Positions 1 to 10,737 of a stretch of 64,000 bases of DNA are shown here, in pieces; within the stretch, counting starts at the first letter, position 1; each line of letters starts with the position of its first letter. The notes under the pieces were generated by a model. It saw only the letters and a list, made by a program, of their open reading frames with translations, had not been told where the DNA came from and ran no database searches. The DNA is from Argopecten irradians (Eukaryota > Mollusca > Bivalvia > Pectinida > Pectinidae): positions 5,446,255-5,510,254 of the forward strand of contig NC_091134.1 of the NCBI RefSeq assembly GCF_041381155.1, read 5' to 3'. The translations under genes and the position numbers were made by a program.

Positions 1-347
1 TTCAATACACTAGATGATTATATAACGATTATAAAGTCCACGAAACTGTTTTAAAAATGGTAGAGGAGTGATGTGAAAGGAAGCTATGGCAGTGGTTCAA
101 TATCCAACATTCTATCTGTAAACCCGATACAGAAATAATGCCTGATATTAGTAATACGATGTCCCTTGACCTCAGGACTCCCCTCTACTTTGCACATCTG
201 ATAAGAAAAACATGATAAACATATGACTGGTCTGATTACTTTAAATGGTAAAGTATACTTGTCAGATTATTTTAAAGTGCAAAACAAATCTAGTCAACAA
301 AATCAACCTTAATCCTATTGTCAAATGTCATCTTTATCTTTATACAG
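1..347 (+). other. Intron upstream of the last XXYLT1 exon
   Basis: AT-rich sequence with no open frame that I recognise. It ends in a pyrimidine-rich tract and the acceptor TTTATACAG at 339-347, directly before the coding exon. Earlier exons of the gene must lie left of the window. Confidence 0.6.
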
Positions 348-1040
348 ATGATGCCATTGGACGTGGAACACCTTGCAAAGGAATTACATGAGATTGTGAA
401 AGAGATGCAGCCCTACTTTAGTTACAAACCTGGGGCCTACTACAGTGATGCCTTATTTTTCCTGTCCATGGCTCTACATAAGGTCCTTCCTTTGTCCATC
501 AGTAATGTCATTATGTTGGATGCTGATCTCAAATTCAATACAGACATAGCAAAACTGTATGAAGAATTCTACAAATTCTCAGAAGAAAATGTTATGGGGA
601 TAGCCCGTGAGAACCAGCCAGTATACCGTCACACTTTCTCCCTGTATAGAACAAAACATCGCGGGACTCGTGTGGGAGATCCACCTCCCAACGGTTTGAC
701 AGGATTCAATAGTGGTGTGTTACTTCTTGACCTAGAGAAGATGAGATCTTCAGATCGTTATAACTCATTACTGACAGCATCTTCAGTTAAGTCCTTAACG
801 ACTGAATATTCATTCCAAGGTCACCTTGGAGACCAAGACTTTTTCACTTTAGTTTCCATGTCTCATGAGAACTTATTTTACATCTTGCCTTGTACTTGGA
901 ATAGACAGTTATGTGAATGGTGGAGGGACAAAGGTTACCAGGATGTGTTTGACCTCTATTTTAAATGTGAAGGTCACATTAATATTTACCATGGAAACTG
1001 TAATACACCTCTGCCAGTATTAGATTGGGAAAAGTCCTAG
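348..1040 (+). CDS. XXYLT1: Xyloside xylosyltransferase 1, last coding exon (partial gene)
   Basis: This exon encodes the C-terminal 230 residues of a GT8-family glycosyltransferase. In vertebrates XXYLT1 is an ER type II membrane enzyme that adds the second xylose to xylose-glucose O-glycans on EGF repeats of Notch and similar proteins. Visible motifs, counted from the exon start: YYSDALFFLS near 31-40, the metal-binding DXD site as LDAD at 57-60, GIARENQPVYRHTFS, RVGDPPPNGLTGFNSGVLLL, the GHLGDQDFF nucleotide-sugar pocket, CTWNRQLCEWWRD, and IYHGNCNTP near the end. All are as I recall them from the human protein. The exon opens after the acceptor at 339-347; the N-terminal membrane anchor and the first part of the catalytic domain are outside the window. 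The reading frame is intact to the stop at 1038-1040. Family assignment is firm; enzyme activity is inferred. Confidence 0.93.
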   Translation: MMPLDVEHLAKELHEIVKEMQPYFSYKPGAYYSDALFFLSMALHKVLPLSISNVIMLDADLKFNTDIAKLYEEFYKFSEENVMGIARENQPVYRHTFSLYRTKHRGTRVGDPPPNGLTGFNSGVLLLDLEKMRSSDRYNSLLTASSVKSLTTEYSFQGHLGDQDFFTLVSMSHENLFYILPCTWNRQLCEWWRDKGYQDVFDLYFKCEGHINIYHGNCNTPLPVLDWEKS

Positions 1041-2790
1041 TGTCTTGTAAATGTACCATTTATTTTATTGTATTCATAAATGCAATTTTTTTATTGCATG
1101 ACACCATTTTCCTTCACAAATATCCAGGTAAAATGTCTTTCATTGGTTTAAATATATTAGCCATTGTAAACTACAGCAACTGTGTACATATATGACAGTT
1201 CTTTTCCTATGTGATATGCATATGAAGAAAAAACTTTACGCAATCAATACGGAGAAATTGTGAGCAAATTCACCTGTTGCATTTAAGGGCCAAAGACTAA
1301 TGTCAATTATAGAAACTATGGTAGGTAACCAGATTAGACAATCAGATCTCCCCTGTACATAAAGTGTAAGGCCTTTTTGTTTTGTTGATACAAAGCTTTT
1401 CTGTGTTATGGGACCAATAACTTTGTTGTTAGACTATAGCTTGTATGATAACTATTTTTATCTGATTTATTTGTTTTGGTGTTTGTTTCATTAGCAGGTC
1501 CTGCTTCGAGTGAATGTTCATTTTACTGGTACAAGTGTATTCTTATACATGTATTAGTGTATTTGCTATGACTAGATTTGGCCTTAAGGTTAATAACACA
1601 AATTCTTGAGTGATAATTTTTCAAGTTTTGATTTACTGAGAATTAATATTAGTGCAGCTTTAAATTGTACATGAAAAAGGATTTGGTTTACCGTAGCTGT
1701 GTAAATGTGTATTATATATAAGTACATGTAATTGTTATTCAAATAAACAAGTGACTATTTTATAATTGTACTATTTCAAGTATCATGACAGCTTTTACAA
1801 GAATACTTTTATACTACATACTATTAAGTAGATTTGTTATTATCATGTAAGTGTGGGTATCATTTTATGATTGCGTTAAATGAACTGTAAGTGTGATGTG
1901 CCAAGATTAATAGGAACTTTTCTTGCCTTGATGTCCATTTTATACTGTAAACCACTTTATTGTTGTGAAATACAGATGATCATATATTTTCGCTACAGAG
2001 CTCGAACACAAAACAAAATCAAATGTTTCGTGTTTCATTATATAATTGTAAAATGTCAATGCACAGTTGTTAATATGAGACTGTGATCCTGAATTTTGTA
2101 TTCATGAACATATTGAGAATATAAGGATGACTTGAAATATTATATACTCTATAATGAAGTAGTTTACAGTAACCTTTATCACAAAATTTTACTTTGGCAA
2201 ATTTCATGACTAAACGACCAACAGGTATGAAGCATAAATCTGCCTCTAATGTCAATATGTAATCATTGACGCTCATTTCTGATCAATCACTGAACATGAC
2301 AAAGGGTACTCAGGAGTGGCTTTTTGTGAGTTACTGTGATTCAGTTACAATTTACTTCAGTTTTTTTCTCTCAGTGTATTTACAAATACAAAAGTTTGTT
2401 GTTATTATTTGTATTAATATTCCTTTGGGAGATTTGAATTACAATATTGTTGAAGAACCAGTGCATAGCCTTGTTAAAAGTCATGTGGTTGTATACCATA
2501 ACTATAGCTGCATACTTCTGATGAATAGTTGTGATAAGTTACAGGAATATCCAGGATAGTTACTTCATATTTAACATTCAAGATGGCGATTTATAAAATG
2601 TATTTAATACTTTTACCAATCTGAATTTTCTACCAGACAACATTGGATTCAACACCAAAATACTGTACATAAAACAACACATCAATATGTTTAAAGACAC
2701 AGTTACAAACACTAGTTTAGATGTCAAAAGTTTTATTTCATGGAATGGACCAAGTTGATCTTTTGTAATAAATATATTTTTAATAGGATT
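1041..2790 (+). other. XXYLT1 3' UTR and AT-rich flank
   Basis: No convincing coding sequence. The short open frames between 1880 and 2559 have no recognisable domain and look like chance frames in AT-rich DNA. The first canonical poly(A) signal after the stop is at 1742, which would give a 3' UTR of about 0.7 kb. Confidence 0.5.
1742..1747 (+). promoter_or_regulatory. Poly(A) signal AATAAA for XXYLT1
   Basis: Canonical AATAAA about 700 bases after the XXYLT1 stop codon. Another AATAAA lies at about 2768, so longer transcripts are possible. Confidence 0.45.
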
Positions 2791-2939
2791 TCAAATTAAT
2801 TTCTTATACGTTTCTCTTCAATCAATTCTACTATGGCGTGTAAACTGTTTTTGTGAAACATAACATCATATATAACAAGGACATCGTTGGAACAGTCTAT
2901 ATAGGAAGATAAGGGTTTGGGAAATGTTATATCATGGGA

Positions 2940-3260
2940 TGGAAAGATGCTAATGCCACAGAGAGAAGACAGCACGTTCAAAAGGAGACTGGAGTGGGCA
3001 AAATGAAGAGGCCAGGAGAATGAAAGCAGTTGAAATGGGGAGTCAGGGAGCGTAAGCTCGGTGGGAAACAAAAGACAGGAAACCGTTGGGCAGAGATCTG
3101 GTAATATTTACCAGGCAGCATCACTTCATCCTGAGAGCTGTCTATATACCAACAAATTTTCACAGATCGGGACGGGTGGAAGATCCAATAGCCAGCAGTG
3201 TGACAAAACTGGAAGCCTAGAGCACATTCTCTCGTCGTGTGAAGATCCAATAGCCAGCAG
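2940..3260 (+). mobile_element. Relic of the C-terminal end of a reverse-transcriptase element
   Basis: Forward translations across this stretch give an arginine-leucine rich block in one frame (ending FILRAVYIPTN...HRSGRVEDP) and, in another, CDKTGSLEHILSSCEDP. The order 'FLLRAVYDxLPSPxNLxxWG...CxLCxxxGTLxHILSxC' is familiar to me from the cysteine-containing tails of LINE-type reverse transcriptases common in marine invertebrates. The pieces here lie in different frames with stops, so it is a relic. The GSLEHILSSC segment is the same sequence repeated about 80 times in the adjoining minisatellite. The exact LINE clade is not decided. Confidence 0.45.
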
Positions 3261-6200
3261 TGTGCCAGGACTGGAAGCCTAGAGCACATCTTCTCTTCGA
3301 GTGAAGATCGAATAGCCAGCAGTGTGCCAGGACTGGAAGCCTAGAGCACATTCTTTCGTCATGTGAAGATCCAATAGCCAGCAGTGTGACAGGGCTGGAA
3401 GCCTAGAGCACATCCTCTTTTCCTGTGACAGGACTGGAAGCCTAGAGCACATTCTCTCTTCGTGTGAAGATCTAATGGAAAGCAGTGTGCCAGGGCTGGA
3501 AGCCTAGAGCACATTCTCTCGTCGTGTGAAGATCCAATAGCCAGCAGTGTGACAGGGCTGGAAGCCTAGAGCACATCCTCTCTTTGTGTGACAGGACTGG
3601 AAGCCTAGAGCACATTCTCTCTTCGTGTGAAGATCCAATAGCCAGCAGTGTGACAGGGCTGGAAGCCTAGAGCACATCCTCTCTTCGTGTGAAGATCGAA
3701 TAGCCAGCAGTGTGCTCTGGATGTGAAGCCTAGAGCACATCCTCTCGTCGTGTGAAGCCTAGAGCACATCCTCTCGTCGTGTGAAGATCCAATAGCCAGC
3801 AGTGTGCCAGGACTGGAAGCCTAGAGCACATTCTTTCGTCGTGTGAAGATCCAATAGCCAGCAGTGTGACAGGGCTGGAAGCCTAGAGCACATCCTCTCT
3901 TCGTGTGACAGGACTGGAAGCCTAGAGCACATTCTCTCTTCGTGTGAAGATCAAATGGAAAGCAGTGTGCCAGGGCTGGAAGCCTAGAGCACATTCTCTC
4001 GTCGTGTGGAGATTCAATAGCCAGCAGTGTGACAGGGCTGGAATACTTGAGCACATCCTCTCTTTGTGTGACAGGACTGGAAAACTAGAGCACATTCTCT
4101 CTTCGTGTGAAGATCCAATAGCCAGCAGTCTGACAGGGCTGGAAGCCTAGAGCACATCCTCTCTTCGTGTGAAGATCGAATAGCCAGCAGTGTGCTCTGG
4201 ATGTGAAGCCTAGAGCACAACCTCTCTTTGTGTGACAGGACTGGAAGCCTAGAGCACATCCTCTCTTCGTGTGAAGATCGAATAGCCAGCATTGTGCCAG
4301 GGCTGGAAGCCTAGAGCACATCCTCTCTTCGCGTGACAGGACTGGAAGCCTAGAGCACATTCTCTCGTCGTGTGAAGTTCCAATAGCCCAATAGCCATCA
4401 GTGTGACAGGGCTGGAAGCCTAGAGCACACCCTCTCTTCGTGTGAAGATCGAATAGCCAGCATTGTGCCAGGGCTGGAAGCCTAGAGCACATCCTCTCTT
4501 CGCGTGACAGGACTGGAAGCCTAGAGCACATCCTCTCGTCGTGTGAAGATCTAATGGAAAGCAATGTGATAGGGCTGGAAGCCTAGAGCACATCCTCTCT
4601 TCTTGTGATAGGACTGGAACCCTAGAGCACATTCTCTCTTCGTGTGAAGTTCCAGTAGCCAGCAGTGTGACAGGGCTGGAAGCCTAGAGCACATCCCCTC
4701 TATGTGTGAAGATCCAATAGCCAGCAGTGTGACAGGGCTGGAAGCCTAGAGCACATCCACTCTTCGTGTTAAGATCGAATAGCCAGCAGTGTGACAGGGC
4801 TGGAAGGCTAGAGCACATTCTCTCTTCGTGTGAAGATCGAATGGAAAACAGTGTGATAGGGCTGGAAGCCTAGAGCACATCCTCTCTTCTTGTGACAGGA
4901 CTGGAACCCTAGAGCACATTCTCTCTTCGTGTGAAGTTCCAGTAGCCAGCAGTGTGACAGGGCTGGAAGCCTAGAGCACATCCTCTCTTCGTGTGAAGAT
5001 CGAATAGCCAGCAGTGTGACAGGGCTGGAAGGCTAGAGCACATCCTCTCTTCGTGTGAAGATCTAATAGAAAGCAGTGTGCCAGGACTGGAAGTCTAGAG
5101 CACATCCTCTCTTCGTGTGAAGATCCAATAGCCAGCAGTGTTACAGGGCTGGAAGCCTAGAGCACATCCTCTCTTCGTGTGACAGGACTGGAAGCCTAAG
5201 GCACATTCTCTCTTCGTGTGAAGATCCAATAGCCAGCAGTGTGACAGGGCGGGAAGCCTAGAGCACATCCTCTCTTCGTGTGAAGATCGAATAGCCAGCA
5301 GTGTGACAGGGCTGGAAGGCTAGAGCACATCCTCTCTTCGTGTGAAGATCTAATAGAAAGCAGTGTGCCAGGACTGGAAGTCTAGAGCACATCCTCTCTT
5401 CGTGTGAAGATCCAATAGCCAGCAGTGTTACAGGGCTGGAAGCCTAGAGCACATCCTCTCTTCGTGTGACAGGACTGGAAGCCTAAGGCACATTCTCTCT
5501 TCGTGTGATGATCCAATAGCCAGCAGTGCGACAGGACTGGAAGTCTAGAGCATATATTCTCTTCGTGTGACAGGACTGGAAGCCTAGAGCACATTCTCTC
5601 TTCGTGTGAAGATCCAATAGCTATCTGTGAGACAGGACTGGAAGCCTAGAGCACATCTTCTCTTCGTGTGAAGATCCAATAGCCAGCAGTGTGCCAGGAC
5701 TGGAAGCCTAGAGCACATTCTTTCGTCGTGTGAAGATCCAATAGCCAGCAGTGTACAGGCCTGGAAGCCTAGAGTACAACCTCTCCTCGTGTGACAGGAC
5801 TGGGAGCCTAGAGCACATTCTCTCTTCATGTGAAGATCCAATAGCCAGCAGTGTACAGGCCTGGTAGCCTAGAGCACATTCTCTCTTCGTGTGAAGATCG
5901 AAATGCCAGCAGTGTGACAGGACTGGAAGCCTAGTCCACATCCCCTTTATGTATGTGTGAAGATCCAATAGCCAGCAGTGTGACAGGGCTGGAAGCCTAA
6001 AGCACATTCTCTCTTCGTGTGAAGATCGAATAGCCAGCAATGTGACAGGACTGGAAGGCTAGAGCACATTCTCTCTTCGTGTGAAGATCTAATGGAAAGC
6101 AATGTGATAGGCCTGGAAGCCTAGAGCACATCCTCTCTTCTTGTGACAGGACTGGAACCCTAGAGCACATTCTCTCTTCGTTTGAACTTCCAATAGCCAG

Positions 6201-8217
6201 CAGTGTGACAGGGCTGGAAGCCTAGAACACACCCTCTCTTCGTGTGAAGATCGAATAGCCAGCATAGCCAGCAGTGTGACAGGGCTGGAAGGCTAGAGCA
6301 CATCCTCTCTTCGTGTGAAGATCTAATAGAAAGCAGTGTGCCAGGGCTGGAAGCCTAGACTACATCCTCTCTTCATGTTAAGATCCAATAGCCAGCAGTG
6401 TGACAGGACTGGGAGCCTAGAGCACATTCTCTCTTCATGTTAAGATCCAATAGCCAGCAGTGTGACAGGACTGGAAGCCTAGAACACATCCTCTCTTCGT
6501 GTGACAGGACTGGAACCCTAGAACACATTCTCTCGTCGTGTGAAGTTCCAATAGCCAGCAGTGTGACAGGGCTGGAAGCCTAGAGCACATCCTCTCTTCA
6601 TGTGAAGATCGAATAGCCAGCAGTGTGACAGGACTGGAAGCTAGTCCACATCCTCTCTTCGTGTGAAGATCGAATAGCCAGCAGTGTGACAGGGCTGGAA
6701 GGCTAGAACACATTCTCTCTTCGTGTGAAGATCTAATGGAAAGCAATGTGATAGGACTGGAAGCAAAGAGCACATCCTCTCTTCTTGTGACAGGACTGGA
6801 ACCCTAGAGCACAATCTCTCTTCGTGTGAAGTTCCAATAGCCAGCAGTGTGACAGGGCGGGAAGCCTAGAGCACATCCTCTCTTCGTGTGAAGTTCCAAT
6901 AGCCAGCAGTGTGACAGGGCGGGAAGCCTAGAGCACATCCTTTCTTCGTGTGAAGAACTAATAGAAAGCAGTGTGACAGGACTGGAAGCCTATAGCACAT
7001 CCTCTCTTTGTGTGAAGATCCAATAGCCAGCAATGTGACAGGACTGGAAGCCTAGTCCATAACCCCTCTATGTGTGAAGATCCAATAGCCAGCAGTGTGA
7101 CAGGGCTGGAAGCCTAAAGCACATCCTCTCTTCGTGTGAAGATCCAATAGCCAGAAGTGTGACAGGACTGGAAGCCTAGAGCACATTCTCTCTTCGTGTG
7201 AATATCCAATAGCCAGCAGTGTTACAGGGCTGGAAGCCTAGAGCAGATCCTCTCTTCGTGTGAAGATCGAATAGCAAGCAGTGTGCCAGGGCTGGAAGCC
7301 TAGAGCACATTCTCTCTTCGTGTGAAGATCGAATAGCCAACAGTGTACAGGCCTGGAAGCCTAGAGCACATCCTCTCTTGTGTGACAGGACTGGAAGCCT
7401 AGAGCACATTCTCCCTTCGTGTGAAGATCCTATAGCCAGCAGTGTGCCAGGGCTGGAAGCCTAGAGCACATCCTCTCGTCGTGTGAAGTTCCAATAGCCC
7501 AATAGCCAGCAGTATGAAAGGACTGGAAGCCTAGAGCACACCCTCTCTTCGTGTGAAGATCGAAAAGCCAGCAGTGTGACAGGACTGGAAGCCTAGTCCA
7601 CATCCCCTCTATGTGTGAAGATCCAATAGCCAGCAATGTGACAGGGCTGGAAGCCTAAAACACATCCTCTCTTCGTGTGAAGATCGAATGGAAAGCAGTG
7701 TGACAGGGCTGGAAGCCTAGAGCACGTTCTCTCTTCGTGTGAAGATCTAATGGAAAGCAGTGTGACAGGGCTGGAAGCCTAGAGCACATCCTCTCTTCGT
7801 GTGACAGGATTAGAACCCTTGAGCACATTCTCTCTTCTTGTGAAGTTCCAATAGCCAGCAGTGTGACAGGGATTAGAACCCTTGAGCACATTCTCTCTTC
7901 GTGTGAAGATCGAATAGCCAGCAGTGTGACAGGACTGGAAGGCTAGAGCACATTCTCTCTTCGTGTGAAGATGTAATAGAAAGCAGTGTGCAAGGGCTGG
8001 AAGCCTAGACAACATCCTCTCTTCGTGCGAAGATCCAATAGCCAGCAGTGTGACAGGACTGGAAGCCTAGAGCACATTCTCTCTTCATGTGAAGATCCAA
8101 TAGCCAGTAGTGTTACAGGGCTGGGAGCCTAGAGCACATTCACTCGTCGTGTGAAGATCCAATAGCCAGCAGTGTGACAGGACTGGAAGCCAAGAACACA
8201 TCCTCTCTTCGTGTGAA
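3186..8217. repeat. 60-bp minisatellite array, about 5 kb
   Basis: Head-to-tail units of 60 bp built on GAAGATCCAATAGCCAGCAG, then TGTGACAGGGCTGGAAGCC, then TAGAGCACATCCTCTCTTCGT. Roughly 80 units, mixed with shorter units of about 37 bp that lack the GAAGATCCAATAGCCAGCAG part. Variation is mostly point changes (CTCTTC/CTCGTC, TCCAATAGC/TCTAATGGA). Because 60 is a multiple of three, minus-strand frames stay open for 70-160 codons with a repeating MCSRLPALSHCWLLDLHTKR-like peptide; these are artefacts of the array and not genes. Confidence 0.95.
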
Positions 8218-8570
8218 GTGGTACTGGCTCAAGGGCGACACACATGGAGCATGTACAGGTGCTCAGGTGGATGTGAAGAGGGAAAAGAAGAAGGTAAGAG
8301 GATCTTAAAAAGGTCAACAGGCCAATGTTCATCCAATTTCGAAATGAGAGGCAGACAGCCGTGGAAACGACAGATAATACCAACCTGTACATTCTTTCTT
8401 GCGCCGAAGAGTAATTTTCTATTCAGAGAAATATGGTTATTATGGAACTGACTGTGCTCTGGATGTGAAGATGTGAATCAGCACACTAGCGGGAAAGGAC
8501 CAAGTATACTCAGCTGACATGTGGAAAGAAGGACTGATAGGCATATAACTTCCCTGTGAATGTGTATTGC
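8218..8570. other. Unique sequence between two repeat blocks
   Basis: Non-repetitive stretch without a recognisable gene. The open frame at 8218-8451 has no known motif and abuts the array. I see nothing further in it. Confidence 0.4.
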
Positions 8571-8574
8571 CGAT

Positions 8575-9300
8575 GATTCTCCAGTTAGTCTGCTGGGATA
8601 TGTCGATGTCATGGCGCGGCGTCCGTCGTCTGTCCGTCAACATCTATTTAAAAAAAGAGTTTGTATAAATTTTGGCTCTGACACCGCGGGGGCAGAAGGG
8701 GCGGGGACCCATAGGGGAAATAGAGGTAAATTCTTTAAAACGCTACTAGTCATAGAGTTTTGCATGGAATGTAACCAAATTTGGCCAATAATATCCTTGG
8801 GGGAAGGGAAACAGAGTTTGTATATATTTAGGCTCGGACCCCCTTGGGCAAGAGGGGTGGGGCCCTATAGGGGAAATAGAGGTAAATCCTTTAAAACGCT
8901 ACTAGTCATATACTTCTGCATAGAATGTAACCAGATTTGGCCAGAAACATCCTGGGGGGAGGGGAATAGAGTTTGTATTAATTTTGGCTCTGACTCCCCT
9001 GGGACAGGAGGGGCGGTGCCCGATAAGGGAAATAGATGTAAATCCTTTAAATCGCTACTAGTCCTAGAGTTCTGCATGGAATGTAACCAAATTTGGCCAG
9101 AAACATACTTTGGGGAAGAGAAAATATAGTCAGTATCAATTTTGGCTCTAACCCCCCAGGAGCAGAAATAATCGGTTCCAATTGGGAAATCAGAGGTAAA
9201 TCTTTGAATTCCTTCAGAAAAGAAACAATGATCCTGTAATTAAAGCATTGCTTGGCATTACAATAGCCAAGTGAGCCATAAGGCCCTCTGGTTATTCAAG
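8575..9300. repeat. Tandem-core dispersed element (pearl-like), about 155-bp core units
   Basis: Four diverged copies of a unit of about 155 bp, each starting near GAGTTTGTATAAATTTTGGC (about 8656, 8811, 8967, 9126) and containing GGGGAAATAGAGGTAAAT and TGGAATGTAACCAAATTTGG. The core is flanked on the left by GGCGTCCGTCGTCTGTCCGT and on the right by AAGTGAGCCATAAGGCCCTC. Unique ends around a short satellite-like core is the build of the pearl elements of oysters. Open frames inside are by-products of the repeat. Confidence 0.6.
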
Positions 9301-10737
9301 TTATTGTAAACCAACTGATCATAAATCACAAAGTAGAACAAGTCTCGATTGCCAGGTTAAATCGTCGTAAACATTTATGTGTGAAAACGCGAAATTAAGT
9401 GAGGGTTTTGACACCTGTCCATCATGAGGCGTGAAGTTCCACTTTTCTTTTGAGTTTGCAGTTTTGACCACAATCATCCTATTTGAGTAAACTGAATAAA
9501 ATATCGCAACGATTTACTCCGTAGTTGTAACTTTGTTTGTGTGGAAGGATTTAAACTATAAACCTTATCAAACAATCAGATAATGCATTTGAACCCAAAC
9601 CCGATAAAGTCAGTTGGGCATGAAAGAAGTTTTACTGGTACACACATTTTAGGCAAATTTATATTCAAATTCATGCAAATTATATCTTGACTGCTATAGA
9701 TTATTTTGAATTCATGAATACTGTATTTCGCTAGCTTAAGTTGTCAAAACACATTTATGGGATATAATAACGATGATGCCGGAATCGAAACATCTAAATC
9801 AAGAGTGAACTGATTTCGTGATTAACTAAAATCCTAAATTATCACCAAAATGAATGTCTTTCGAAACATGATGGATTTGCAGAATTTACCAGACATTATA
9901 AGGAGGACATCCCAAGGTGTCGCGTGTAAACAAACGTGACTGTCACTTAAGGTATTAATATAAACCCCCATCAGAACTGTTAGCTTTAGCCTACACGTAT
10001 TGCGGCATTACTGGGTAAGTTAATTTGTCGGTGTATAAAAACAAGATCTAAAATAATTGGCAAAATAACGTTACACTCGCTAAACAGAGTATAGGTTTTG
10101 TCAACTTCGTACCAGCATTAGTGATGTAAACTTACCTGAACATCAACCTAACATTTCATATGATATATTGGATGGGTCGTTTTAGATGTTACCCGTAAGT
10201 AAACACATCTTTATCACCTAAGTGTCCGGAATCTGGTCCCGGTGACCGTGGGGTATACCTCCCCGGCGTCAACCTTACCTAGAGAACGGAACATGCTCAT
10301 AGGACAGAAATACTTAGTGCAGCTTCATCTAAGATCAGGTATGATATATTACATAATTTGGTTTTAATAATTCGCACCATGACGACAAAGAAATGGAGAT
10401 ACAAATTAAAATGACGACCACAAGAAGAAGTTAACGACGATCCTGTTGGACTTCACAATGAACCTACATTATCTACGATATGTTTCTAAAGAATTGTAAA
10501 ATAATGTGATATAATAATTTACACTCGATAAGATTTCAAAATATTGATGCGATTGTCCAATTTACTCGTAAGTTAGACATCGTAATAAACGAAATACGTT
10601 TCGATGAATGCTAATATTTTGATTTCTTTGTTTTTCAGGCAAAGGTTTTAACTCACTTTTTGACACACATAACAGCCATCAGTGACTTAACACGGATTGG
10701 GAACAACATTCATATTTAGTAACTTCAAACTGCGACG
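9301..10737 (+). promoter_or_regulatory. Upstream region and probable 5' UTR exons of the oxidoreductase gene
   Basis: No protein-coding frame is recognisable. A candidate non-coding exon ends at the donor ATCAG|GTATGA (10338/10339), and a pyrimidine-rich acceptor TTGTTTTTCAG ends at 10639, about 100 bases before the start codon at 10738. The promoter would then lie within about 10.0-10.3 kb, which contains the locally more GC-rich segment 10215-10300. This is inferred from splice signals only. Confidence 0.35.

Noticed and set aside
3190-8220. Possible CRISPR-like array because of regular repeat spacing
   Set aside because: Units are contiguous with no unique spacers, and the genome is eukaryotic.
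3504-8392. Many minus-strand frames of 67-159 codons with MCSRLPALSHCWLLDLHTKR-like repeats
   Set aside because: By-products of the 60-bp array; no start context, no splice logic and no unique sequence.
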